Shown: positions 7,794 to 16,794 of the stretch, in pieces | How positions within the stretch are numbered: the stretch's first letter is position 1 | How the letters are laid out: each line of letters opens with the position of its first letter | Assembly (NCBI GenBank): GCA_009859145.1 | Contig: VRVR01000025.1 | Coordinates: forward strand, 137,491-201,490 | Length of the DNA: 64,000 nucleotides | Direction: 5' to 3' | From: Andalucia godoyi | Taxonomy: Eukaryota; Discoba; Jakobea; Jakobida; Andaluciidae | Made by a program: the position numbers and the translations under genes | Notes under the pieces: model-generated | Told to the model about the DNA's origin: nothing | Database searches by the model: none | Seen by the model: only the letters and a program-made list of their open reading frames with translations

Positions 7794-10448
7794 CTATAAC
7801 GAGACGAACAAGAAGGAAAGCACGAGGGCTGTGACAAAGACCGGAAGAACTGCGACGTTCGTCGGCGCTCGCGACTGTGACCCGCTTGTTGTCGTGGACG
7901 ACGATGAAATGCGAGAGCTTGCCGCGAAGATGGGTTTTGTCGCGTTTTGCAGGGCGATGTCCAGCAGCATGGAAAAATCCAGATTTCCAAGCCCCGAGAC
8001 GGCATCCCAGCCCTGCGCCGCATTGTAGCCGACGGGGCAACGATTGAGATCCGCGCGGTTTCCGGGGTTCGTACCCACCACCACATCCACAAATGATTCG
8101 GGATACTGGACGGCTGCATTGTACAGAAAACCGTGGGGCGCTCCAAGACGAGGCAGTCCACTGGCGACACGCCGATCGTTCATGAGTGCGAGCATCGTTG
8201 CAACGATCGGTGCAGAGAACGACGTGCCGCCATTCCATTTAAACGCTCCGGACTGAAACACTGCTGCATTGTGGCCAGTGACCGCAACATCGGGAACACC
8301 GCGCATGTGACCACCTCGCAGATTGGAGAGCAGATAGGCAGGAAGACCCGAGTTGTTCACAAATTTGTTCACGATGCCTGCTTGAAACGACGGCATTGCA
8401 AAGACCGACGAAAATCCTCCTCCGGAATCCACCGCTCCGCCATAAGAACTGGAAATGACGATATCCTCAAAGTTGTTGAACACGTACGCGGGAGGACTCG
8501 TCACCGTCATGGAAGCAGCGCTGTTTCCTCCGGAAGGATACGTCATGTTCGCCACCGCGACCGTGAACCGAGTGCCGTCGCCTCGAACCCGCTGAGTGCC
8601 CCCAACTGCCAGAACAAACGGCGACGAAGCGGGATATCCAACACACCAGGTTGTGCAAGTGCAGTTCGGGCTAATGAGTCCTTCAGAATGCATGACGCCG
8701 TCGTCTCCAGAAGAACCCACAAAGGTGTATCCCTGTGCAACAAGGACGCCAAAGAGATCATTCGTTGCTGCCATCTCCGTAGACGTCCATCCATTTTCGG
8801 GTGAGGAGTACGACATGGAATAAACGAATGTTTTGGTGGTCTGGGACGAGATGCTCGTCAAGAACTGCTTCAATGCTCCATTCGTTATTGCACCGGTCGT
8901 TGCGTAGTATCCATGTACAAGGCTTGGTCCAATTCCCATCGTCGTCTGTATGTCCAGCGTTGCCTCTCCCATGGGACTTGCGCTCTCCCAGGGACCAGGA
9001 CCGAAGAACGAAATATTCGGGCAGGTATTCAGTCCCAGCGAGGTGCACAGCATTTGGACATCCGACAACACAATCGTGGGATTGGAACCAAACTCTGCGA
9101 CTGTGATTCCCTCCGTCCCTGTCACAGCCTGAAGATTTTGCGGGATACCATAAGCCTGCTTCACAGCCGCGGGTTCGGACGGCAGAGAAACGTGAAAGAA
9201 AAACGGATCAAACGAAAAGATTTCTGAGCGACCGGCATACGCCGCTGTGAGCGACCCAGAATAAGAAACGCCCTGCAATAACGAAGATTCCAAGAGGCCT
9301 GCAAGACTTGCCACAGCAAAAGCTGTGTATTCGCCATCTGCAGTGGAACTGTCATACAGAATCGTTTCCGTTGACCACTTGGTCTGAGATATCACAGTAT
9401 TGAAGTTCACCGAGGAAGACTGACAGTTGCTGTAAGTACCCGAGGACCACGACTGCCCTTGTGGCATGGAGCAGACAGTAATGTTCAATGTCGACGGCGC
9501 AAGGAACGTGCTGTTCGTGGCAGCTCCGCAGATCAGGTTTCCAAGATCCAGTGTCGACGAGGGCCCCTTCGCGGCACCAAGGTAGAAGGTACCCGAGGTA
9601 GAAAACAGACACGGCACCGCAAAGGCAATCGTCAGTCCAATTCCAAACGACTGTCCTCGAACCATCCGAGGCAGGAATCCAGTCGCAGGGCTGCTTGCTG
9701 GGAACGGAACAGGGCCGACAAACCTCTCGTGCTGACGAAGTGACGGCCCGACTGAGGTCGATGCAGAAGAGGCACGAACGCGGGATGGGTGTCGTACCAC
9801 ATCAGCAAACCCGCTGACGTGATCCAGCACTCGCCCAACATCTCTCGGAACGGTCGGCTCCGCTCCCTTGCTCGAAATTCGCAAAATGCTCATCAGCGGA
9901 GACGTGCCTTTCTCGTAACCCTCGACGGAATCCCCATCGACTGCACGCTCCAAGCGAACCTCGCTCCCAAACAGTCGCGTAACATCGGAAACCACCGCCC
10001 GGTGTAAATACATGTACATCCCTCCCATCCTCTCCTCAAGGCGGCCAAGTGCAGCAGTTCCAAGCCGTTCTGCTATCCACTCTCTGACAACACGCACCTC
10101 GGATGCAGTCGGCCCAACCATCCCCAGAACTTCCTCGCTCGTGAGATACTGGCCGTACCGAGGACTCTCTGGATTCGACAGTTCCTCGAGAACAAGACGG
10201 TGCAGCTCCGGCATGTTTCGAGTCCGCAGACCAAAGCAAATGTGAGAAGCGTGCGGTTGTTCTGGAACCAGAAACGTGTCAGGCAGAACGGGTCCGCTCA
10301 GAAACGAGCTTGCAAGACGGTGCGCAGGCTGGTTCGACGGAGCCGGATGTCCGTAATGCACACGAACTCGGTCATTTTCCGCTTGGGCACACACGACAGC
10401 GACCGACAAGAGCACAAACAAGAAAACCGAGAACGAATGTCGCATCAT
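7794..10448 (-). CDS. Sedolisin / tripeptidyl-peptidase (S53 family), secreted and possibly membrane-anchored
   Basis: The 884-residue protein starts with a clear signal peptide (MMRHSFSVFLFVLLSVAVVCAQA). A pro-kumamolisin-type propeptide follows (about 45-190; SPRYGQYLTSEEV is typical). The catalytic domain carries the S53 residues in order: Glu and Asp in GEATLDIQ (near 494-498), the oxyanion Asp in GSSGDDGV (near 580) and the nucleophile Ser in GGTSFSAP (near 743). The C-terminal calcium-site pattern (FVDVVVGTNPG ... AAQGWDAVSGLG) is present. The protein ends with a Ser-rich linker and a hydrophobic tail (VAVLPVFVTALVLSFLFVSL), suggesting a membrane or GPI anchor. S53 enzymes act at acid pH in lysosomes, digestive vacuoles or outside the cell. 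All catalytic residues are present, so it should be active after propeptide removal. Confidence 0.95.
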   Translation of the reverse strand: MMRHSFSVFLFVLLSVAVVCAQAENDRVRVHYGHPAPSNQPAHRLASSFLSGPVLPDTFLVPEQPHASHICFGLRTRNMPELHRLVLEELSNPESPRYGQYLTSEEVLGMVGPTASEVRVVREWIAERLGTAALGRLEERMGGMYMYLHRAVVSDVTRLFGSEVRLERAVDGDSVEGYEKGTSPLMSILRISSKGAEPTVPRDVGRVLDHVSGFADVVRHPSRVRASSASTSVGPSLRQHERFVGPVPFPASSPATGFLPRMVRGQSFGIGLTIAFAVPCLFSTSGTFYLGAAKGPSSTLDLGNLICGAATNSTFLAPSTLNITVCSMPQGQSWSSGTYSNCQSSSVNFNTVISQTKWSTETILYDSSTADGEYTAFAVASLAGLLESSLLQGVSYSGSLTAAYAGRSEIFSFDPFFFHVSLPSEPAAVKQAYGIPQNLQAVTGTEGITVAEFGSNPTIVLSDVQMLCTSLGLNTCPNISFFGPGPWESASPMGEATLDIQTTMGIGPSLVHGYYATTGAITNGALKQFLTSISSQTTKTFVYSMSYSSPENGWTSTEMAATNDLFGVLVAQGYTFVGSSGDDGVMHSEGLISPNCTCTTWCVGYPASSPFVLAVGGTQRVRGDGTRFTVAVANMTYPSGGNSAASMTVTSPPAYVFNNFEDIVISSSYGGAVDSGGGFSSVFAMPSFQAGIVNKFVNNSGLPAYLLSNLRGGHMRGVPDVAVTGHNAAVFQSGAFKWNGGTSFSAPIVATMLALMNDRRVASGLPRLGAPHGFLYNAAVQYPESFVDVVVGTNPGNRADLNRCPVGYNAAQGWDAVSGLGNLDFSMLLDIALQNATKPIFAASSRISSSSTTTSGSQSRAPTNVAVLPVFVTALVLSFLFVSL

Positions 10449-11856
10449 AACAGTTTCGCAAAAATGAAATAAGATATAATAAATATTTTTTCAATAGAAA
10501 TAATATTAAAAAAATTTTGAAATGGCGTTGAAAGCTGTAGAAAATAACATTTGCATAGCGTCGTGTGCGAGCTGGGTCCATCCAAGGATGAAAAAAATGG
10601 ATGGCGGAGTACCTTCCTTTTTGGAGCAGTCGGTGATAGAGCGTCTGGGATGTCTCGGATTGACGACGATACGGAATGGAAAGTTTCACTTCTGAGTGCT
10701 AGGAGGAAATGGATGTCTCAGCAGCTTGCGCAGTCCTTTCTCGACTTTTCTTTTGGGCAGCATTACTCCGGTTCTGGTCTGCTCTTCTGAAAAATTCGTG
10801 CGTGCAGCAAAAAGAAACGAGAACACTTCCGTGCTCGACTGTGCATGAGAAGCAAACTGAAAATAAATTAAATTAAATAAAATTGAATATTAAAATACTT
10901 TTATCATAATAATCAAAAGAAAACTTTGCTGTTTTGAATATTTCACCCATTCTCACCCACCATTCTTGTCGGTTTTTGATCAGACTCGGTAGCCACGAAG
11001 CCGAACAACAAAAAAGAGAAACGCAGCGGGTGAAAACAAGAACGGCTTTTCACGAGCTTGCCGATTCCAAAGAACCCAGGCAAGCTCATGGAACCGTGAG
11101 TGTCCGCTGCTGTCGACCTACTGCTATTGTTAACATTGTGCGCTTCTCCACCTTTTTCATCATCATCATCATCAACGAAGGAAGGCCATTGGTGTCTATA
11201 CACATGGACGCGGAGTTCCGGATCTTTCGTCCATGAAGTGGAAAAATAATGATCACGCCTGCAAGAACCACTCAGTCAAAAAGAATGAAGCGCTGATGAA
11301 AAACGAAAAAGAAAGATTCCGACAGCAGCCTGGACATCACCAACATGTGTGAAAGAAACAAGACCGACAAGAAAGAATGATGGAAATCCAGCTTACAAGT
11401 TGTTTTTTGGACGTTTTGCACGAAGAACTGCTCAAACCTTTTGGTCAAAACAATACTATCACCGTGAATATCACGCCTGATTTCTAGCTGCAGAGAGCGT
11501 GTGCAAAGAAGGCAAGCACGAGTTTGTGGTTTAGGTGCTTTTCGCCTGCGATACACTGCATCGAATACGAATTGGTTCTAATATCGATACGATTGCAATG
11601 CTGCATGCCAATCTCCTACGAGTCAGTCGTCTAACAGGCTCCGAAAGAGACTAACTCGCAGCAAATCCGAAATGAAGACGACGACGGTCACCAGATTAAA
11701 ACGAAACAATAACAAAAGAGAGAAACGAGCAATCGTGAAAGAGAGGAGCTTTCATTTTTTATATTTAGTTCTAATCGGATGGTTGAAAAACCACCCTATG
11801 TTAGGGTTTTGAAGCATCTTTGTCAAATTTTATTTAAAAACATTTCCAAAGTCTTA
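10449..11856. other. Gene-poor stretch with fragmentary open frames
   Basis: No complete gene can be defined. A short plus frame from ATG 10522 to 10695 (57 codons, MALKAVENNICIASC...) and a minus frame at 11272-11556 containing ACLLCTRSLQLEIRRD look protein-like. Neither has a matching partner exon I could place with consistent splice phase. The last 300 bp are AT-rich and lead into the Fanzor relic. The stretch could hold a small intron-containing gene, decayed mobile DNA, or only regulatory sequence for the protease gene. Confidence 0.45.
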
Positions 11857-12316
11857 TGCGCCTACGTTGTACACTGAGTATGCATATCTACGAATAGACA
11901 TGCATACTCAGTCGTGCATCCCGTTACCGGGAAGGGGATAGGCCCCAACACGCCTCACGGCATTCTTCAGATAGATGTTCCGCGCTCCGTTCCCAATCTC
12001 GATCAATTGGTGAGCTGCACGCGGGACATGCAAACACTTTGCTTCCGCCGCTCGCGATACTCGGTTGCCTTATGGAACAAACGTTGCAAAAAGTGAAACC
12101 AAAACCAAACCAACGAATGATAGAATGATAGATGGCTACGGATGCTGCGTTAAAGAGTGTCGAAAATGTGGAGCCTGTGTCACCGGCTGAATTCTGGCCG
12201 AGCGTGCGTAAGCACGAATGCCTGTGAAACAAATGTGCTAGTGTCGGCCAGTGTCGACCGTGTCTGTTTATGGATACTTCCGTATGCATGACAATGACGA
12301 GTTATCATCCAGCGGT
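11857..12316 (-). mobile_element. Fanzor/TnpB-type element relic, copy A (5' leader plus C-terminal nuclease end)
   Basis: Read on the minus strand, this stretch encodes GGSKVFACPACSSPIDRD, the second half of the OrfB/TnpB zinc ribbon (CxxC) followed by the RuvC-III aspartate motif DRD. A one-base frame change then gives NGARNIYLKNAV, the expected continuation in TnpB and Fanzor. It then runs through about 60 bp into a terminal hairpin. The 5' leader (about 12080-12316) is closely similar to copy C, the 3' 150 bp to copy B. The nuclease core between leader and zinc ribbon is missing and the frame is broken, so this copy cannot make a nuclease. Its 5' end lies about 70 bp from the VPS72 start codon, with the element pointing away from that gene. 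Confidence 0.82.
11873..11912. other. Subterminal hairpin of Fanzor relic A
   Basis: A perfect 13-bp inverted repeat (ACTGAGTATGCAT at 11873-11885 and its complement at 11900-11912) encloses a 14-nt loop. It lies at the 3' end of the element. Copy B has the corresponding stem at 39998-40008 and 40023-40033 with one mismatch. The neighbouring ~130 bp is also conserved between the two copies even though it is outside most of the coding frame. Confidence 0.85.
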
Positions 12317-12388
12317 TTTGGGAATGATAATCATGATGATAAAGATACTGTTTCTGTGAATTGTGCGAATTGTGCGAATTGTGCGAAG

Positions 12389-13960
12389 ATGCGGCTTCCA
12401 GAGCGAGTAACGCGTGGTCAGCGATTCAACCAGTTTCTGACTCTTGAGGATGAAGAAGCCGATGCTGCGTTTTGGGGTCAGGATGCCTTCCAGGAGGCGC
12501 AGGAGGACCGTGATTTTGAGCATCGGGAGCGGAATGCAGACGACGGCGATGACGATGACGATGACGATGTGTACGACTCTGATTTTGACTTGAATGAGCC
12601 TGCAGAGGAAGACGCGGAAATGGAGGCCAAAACCAACGACGTGCAAATTGAGCTGCAGGAGAAGCGCGAAAAGAGATCAGAGCGCGCAAAGGTGCTGGAA
12701 AAGGTGTACAGAAACGCGACTGCTTCGGCTGCTGCTGCTACGAGTAGAAAGCGTGTGATTGCAGAGATTAGCGAGTCTGCTGTGAATGACTCGGATGGAA
12801 GGACCGGATGCAGCGGCGACGAGAAGCATGGGGGAAGTGCCAGCGAGAGCGAGCCGAGTGGGAAGAGATCAAAGACGACGGCGGATTCCAAAGGAAGAGC
12901 GTTGAGGGCGAGCACGCTGCAGCGGGTGGAGCGAGATGAGGCGAAGAGACTGCACGATGCGCGAGAAAAGGAGAAGAGCTCGTCGGGGAAGCGGGAGTCC
13001 TCAAGGAACCGGGTGGCAATTGTGATGACACAGGAGGACCGCATGAAGGAGGCGCTAACGACGACTGCCGAATGGAATAAGGTCTCTCTTCAGTGGCTCG
13101 TGGACTATGAGCGAGAAACAGAAGCCGAGCGTGAGCAGACACTCCGGATGCGAGCTAGACGAGGCGCTGGTGCCAAAAAACCCGGGGATCCATACATCAT
13201 GTGGTATTCATCTGCCACCAAGGGTAGCTACCTGATTTTCGAGAATGTGAAGCCGGTAGCGGACAGGCTTTCCCAGGAACTAATGGAGAGTCCGGCGAAC
13301 GAAAGTTCGCGTGGAGCAGTGGCGGTGGAAGCGCAGCGGGGGCGCGAAAAGAGGCCGGCGCAGGAGCTGACAGAGGACGTCAGGGATGGGCCGAGAGGAG
13401 ACGACGGACTGGTGAAGCCTGGAAAGCACGCTGTCATGTGCGCAGTTCTCTGCAATGTCCCGGCACGATACATTGACCCGCTGTCAAGATTGCCGTATTT
13501 CGGTGTGCAGCAATTCAGAAAGATTCGAAGTGTTTGGGATCGTTTGGATGCCGCGCTGCCTCTGCATGTGCGACGAGAAGCTGCGAAGCGACAGCTCGCA
13601 GGATTACTTCGTGCTGCCCAATCGAGAAATGCGGCATTGCAGAAGAAAAAGGCAGAGAAAGCTGGCAACCACGAGCAGAGCTCGGAGCAAGCCAATCTGG
13701 CATCCTCGACTTCAGCAGACAGCCTTCTGGACACTTCTGCGAGTTACTCTCCACTCTCTGCTGCTCCGGCCACTTTGATAGCGATCCATTCTGCGGTTTC
13801 AGCTGTCCTGCCGGCAGCCGTGAATGATTCGTCGGCACCTCTTGGTGGTCAGCTCCCTCAAGATGAACGAGCACTGTCATCATTATCTTCTTCTTCTTCT
13901 TCTTCCACCACTGAGATTGGACAACCTCAAGTCGCTTCCGCAACTTCAGATGCTCTGTGA
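12389..13960 (+). CDS. VPS72: YL1/VPS72 (SWC2), histone H2A.Z-handling chromatin remodelling subunit
   Basis: From ATG 12389 the protein has 523 residues. The N-terminus RVTRGQRFNQFLTLEDEEAD followed by an acidic stretch (DDGDDDDDDDVYDSDFDLNE) is the YL1 signature that binds H2A.Z-H2B. A YL1_C domain lies near residues 350-385 (VPARYIDPLSRLPYFGVQQF). The C-terminus is Ser-rich and disordered. The family belongs to SWR1/SRCAP complexes in the nucleus. The frame stays open upstream to an ATG at 12284, but that extension lies largely in the Fanzor relic and a 9-bp repeat (three TGTGCGAAT-like units at about 12361-12387), so 12389 is preferred. It is convergent with the acyl-CoA oxidase gene 165 bp downstream. 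Confidence 0.9.
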   Translation: MRLPERVTRGQRFNQFLTLEDEEADAAFWGQDAFQEAQEDRDFEHRERNADDGDDDDDDDVYDSDFDLNEPAEEDAEMEAKTNDVQIELQEKREKRSERAKVLEKVYRNATASAAAATSRKRVIAEISESAVNDSDGRTGCSGDEKHGGSASESEPSGKRSKTTADSKGRALRASTLQRVERDEAKRLHDAREKEKSSSGKRESSRNRVAIVMTQEDRMKEALTTTAEWNKVSLQWLVDYERETEAEREQTLRMRARRGAGAKKPGDPYIMWYSSATKGSYLIFENVKPVADRLSQELMESPANESSRGAVAVEAQRGREKRPAQELTEDVRDGPRGDDGLVKPGKHAVMCAVLCNVPARYIDPLSRLPYFGVQQFRKIRSVWDRLDAALPLHVRREAAKRQLAGLLRAAQSRNAALQKKKAEKAGNHEQSSEQANLASSTSADSLLDTSASYSPLSAAPATLIAIHSAVSAVLPAAVNDSSAPLGGQLPQDERALSSLSSSSSSSTTEIGQPQVASATSDAL

Positions 13961-14125
13961 TGAGCGGTGTACAGAACGGACCACATATAAATTAAATTGG
14001 AGTTTGCACTAACACAACACCAATGAGAATGTGTTCAGAGAATTTTTAATTACTTTTTTCTTTCTTCCTTTCTTCTTCTTCTTGTTCAGAAAAAGTACAA
14101 TTGGAGTTGCTTTTTCGTGCGCCTT

Positions 14126-16255
14126 CTAGTCATCTTCACACAAATCAACACGAGGGAGGCAGTTTTGAGGAATTCCAAAGCCTTCGATAATATCCAGCAC
14201 AACAGGAACCATGTCAGCAGACAGTCGAACAATAACGTCCTCCACGGCGACGGGAGTGAACCGAAGAGAGGCCAGGCAGCCTGACGTATGGAAGAAAGCC
14301 AGGTCACGGGCAATCAGCGAAACGGCATACAAGCGCACTGCATGCAGCAGCACGTCCCGAGCACCTGCATCTGCTTTGGCGGCAGCAGACGCAGCCGTGG
14401 CGACCAGGAACCACTCCATGTACGCACCAGCAACGCGATCCACGAGAACCAACTCAGCAGTAAATGCAGCGAAAGCCGCCTGCTCCTTGGAGAGACCCTT
14501 TGCGGCAATCTTCACAGCCTTTGCCAGACGGTTCTGCAGGTCCTGTGCAAGTTGTCTCCATCGGTTCTGAAGCGTCTTTTCCACAAACGCAAGATCTGTT
14601 AGCTTTCCGTAGATGGTGTCCGTGCAACCACCGGACAATCCCGCAATGGCTGATGCCGACTCCGCAGAAACCGCGGCACAAGCATCTTCGGACTTAGCCA
14701 AAACAAACCGCGTAACCTGCTGCATAAGAACCGAGTTCACGCCCTCAAAGGTCACAAAGATGTGCGAGCAGTCAAAGAATTCGCAGATTCGATTCTTGGA
14801 GCGGTATCCGTGCCCACCAGTAACCTGACGGGTATTGTTCACGGTGTCGAGCATATCCCACGAAGACGTTGCTTTCAGCCCGGCAGTCAGTGCGTGGACG
14901 AGCGCTAAAGAAATCGGCGTGCCGGTCTTTGCGTCGACCTTCTGTCCGATGCGAAGCCCGACGTACAATCGTGACACTGCACGATGAACGAGTTCCTGAG
15001 TCACTGTTCTTGCCAAAGGAACAAATAGAGAGCGTTGGACAGTCGGATACGTCAAGATTGGAATTTCTTGGTCTTTCGACTTGCCGTCCGCAGAGGGAAA
15101 ACCGAACTGCAAACGCTGTGCTGCGTAGCGGGTCGCGATTGCCAAACAAACCTTGGACACGGTTACGGATAAACCGGTAATGAGCACACGACCACCCGAA
15201 AGTTCTCCAATAGTACGTCCAAAACGAGCATCCGGAGACATTGAGCAGATGTACTTGCCAGATTCGTCAACATCCGCAAAAGCATTCAGGAGCGCGGTCC
15301 GCGGAACACGCACGTTCGTGAATGAAATAGCGCCATTGTCGATGCCATTCAAGCCCATTTTCAGTCCGCAGTCCCAGATCTTGACTCCTGGAAGCAGTCT
15401 CTTGGACGACGGATCACGCAAGGGAACTAGGAATGCATGCACTCCTTTGTCCTCGCCGTCAGCCAGCACAAGGCGCGCAAACACTGTCCCAAACAACGCG
15501 TCATTGGCCGTACCTCCAATCCAATACTTTGCCGCCAGATCATTCGGAGTGTGGATAACGAACTCCTTCTTCTGTGCATCATACTTTGCAGTGGTTTCGA
15601 GGCCACGCACGTTTGAACCGTGTCCCTTTTCCGTCATCAAAAACCCACCTGGAATGCGCAGATCCGTGATTCCGTCAAGCATCTTTTCGTGTTCTGGGCG
15701 CTTAGAGAGATTGATCATGGATCCTCCCCACAAACAGTACTGCACTGCCATCTTCACCGAGATTGAAGGATGGAACATGGACCACGTTTCCATGAATGCA
15801 TACACATTTCCGGCATTCGGCGTCTTCATGTCCTTGATCGACACTGTTGACGGCCGCTTGCTGACCGCATCATGGATCCAGGTCATCAAAACAGGTCTCT
15901 GCTCCTTGTACGCGAGCGAGCACGTCATGAACTGCGCATCCGAATACAGATTCCCGTCGTTCTTTTCAATCTGTGCTCGAACGTGGTTCTTCACTTCGAA
16001 GCACGCTCCATCCAGCTCGCTTTGCAGAGCTCGCGGATTCACCGTCAGCGATTTTGAGGGAAGTCCGGGGGTGATCGGAAGCATGGAGGCCGCGCGAGAC
16101 GCACCTTGCGTGCACGGCTGCACAGTTCCAGCCACGTCGGCAGATCCCAAAACTGAAACACTCGCATTCGGATCCAAAAGATGGCCAAACGTGACCGCAA
16201 CACGCCGCGAAATCGACGACGACGACACTGATGATGATGATGATGAGTTCTCCAT
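14126..16255 (-). CDS. Peroxisomal acyl-CoA oxidase with N-terminal PTS2
   Basis: This 709-residue protein has the size and order of acyl-CoA oxidases: an N-terminal helical domain, the FAD/substrate middle domain (TEKGHGSNVRGLETTAKYD, KYWIGGTANDALFGTVFARL, GVKIWDCGLKMGLNGIDNG, PRTALLNAF), and two C-terminal helical domains (NTRQVTGGHGY ... CDCSHIFVTFEG-like). It oxidises acyl-CoA to trans-2-enoyl-CoA and passes electrons to oxygen, the first step of peroxisomal beta-oxidation. Residues 18-26 (RVAVTFGHL) fit the PTS2 consensus R/K-L/V/I-x5-H/Q-L/A exactly, and the C-terminus (CEDD) is not a PTS1, so import should be through PEX7. The start ATG is followed by a poly-Ser stretch. The opposite strand is also open for 374 codons; I treat that as a shadow. 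Confidence 0.95.
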   Translation of the reverse strand: MENSSSSSSVSSSSISRRVAVTFGHLLDPNASVSVLGSADVAGTVQPCTQGASRAASMLPITPGLPSKSLTVNPRALQSELDGACFEVKNHVRAQIEKNDGNLYSDAQFMTCSLAYKEQRPVLMTWIHDAVSKRPSTVSIKDMKTPNAGNVYAFMETWSMFHPSISVKMAVQYCLWGGSMINLSKRPEHEKMLDGITDLRIPGGFLMTEKGHGSNVRGLETTAKYDAQKKEFVIHTPNDLAAKYWIGGTANDALFGTVFARLVLADGEDKGVHAFLVPLRDPSSKRLLPGVKIWDCGLKMGLNGIDNGAISFTNVRVPRTALLNAFADVDESGKYICSMSPDARFGRTIGELSGGRVLITGLSVTVSKVCLAIATRYAAQRLQFGFPSADGKSKDQEIPILTYPTVQRSLFVPLARTVTQELVHRAVSRLYVGLRIGQKVDAKTGTPISLALVHALTAGLKATSSWDMLDTVNNTRQVTGGHGYRSKNRICEFFDCSHIFVTFEGVNSVLMQQVTRFVLAKSEDACAAVSAESASAIAGLSGGCTDTIYGKLTDLAFVEKTLQNRWRQLAQDLQNRLAKAVKIAAKGLSKEQAAFAAFTAELVLVDRVAGAYMEWFLVATAASAAAKADAGARDVLLHAVRLYAVSLIARDLAFFHTSGCLASLRFTPVAVEDVIVRLSADMVPVVLDIIEGFGIPQNCLPRVDLCEDD

Positions 16256-16794
16256 GGCTGGCTGGCTTGCTGATTGACCGAATGGACAAATAATGTCAAT
16301 CCAAATAGAAAAACAAAAACCAATAAACCAACAAATGAATGATAAAATATTAAATATAAAAATATAAAAATATAAAAATACATGTAAAACAAACTGGAAA
16401 GCAGGAGGAATCTGACTTTTCTGAAAGGCTCAGGGGGCTGGAGAGTTGAGGCCTTGAGCCTTGAGCTTTTGGGCTTTTGCGACAGGCAAACGCGGACGGA
16501 AATAGATTGCTGGTCTCGTGTCCCCGGCCCTTTGGGGTTGGGCACTTGACAGCGCAGTCTCGGACTCCAAGAATCGAGGGCTCTTATGGTGGGGCTTTGG
16601 ATGGTTGGGTGGTGGAGGAGTTGGGGGCTGGCTGGGGAAATACGGGAAATTGACAATAAAAAAACGAGGCTTTTTCTTTCACTACTCCTATTACAATTAC
16701 AACAAGTCTACTACTACTACTACTACTACTACCACTACTATTCCGACTGCTGCGGTTAACACGATGATCATCACCGTGGTTGTTATTGTTTCCG

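Noticed and set aside
11761-11830. TTAGGG-like string (TATGTTAGGGTTTTGA) near 11800 as a telomere remnant
   Set aside because: Only a single unit occurs; no tandem array supports telomeric origin.
15153-16277. 374-codon plus frame opposite the acyl-CoA oxidase
   Set aside because: No recognisable domain; it mirrors the codon use of a gene with strong motifs on the other strand.
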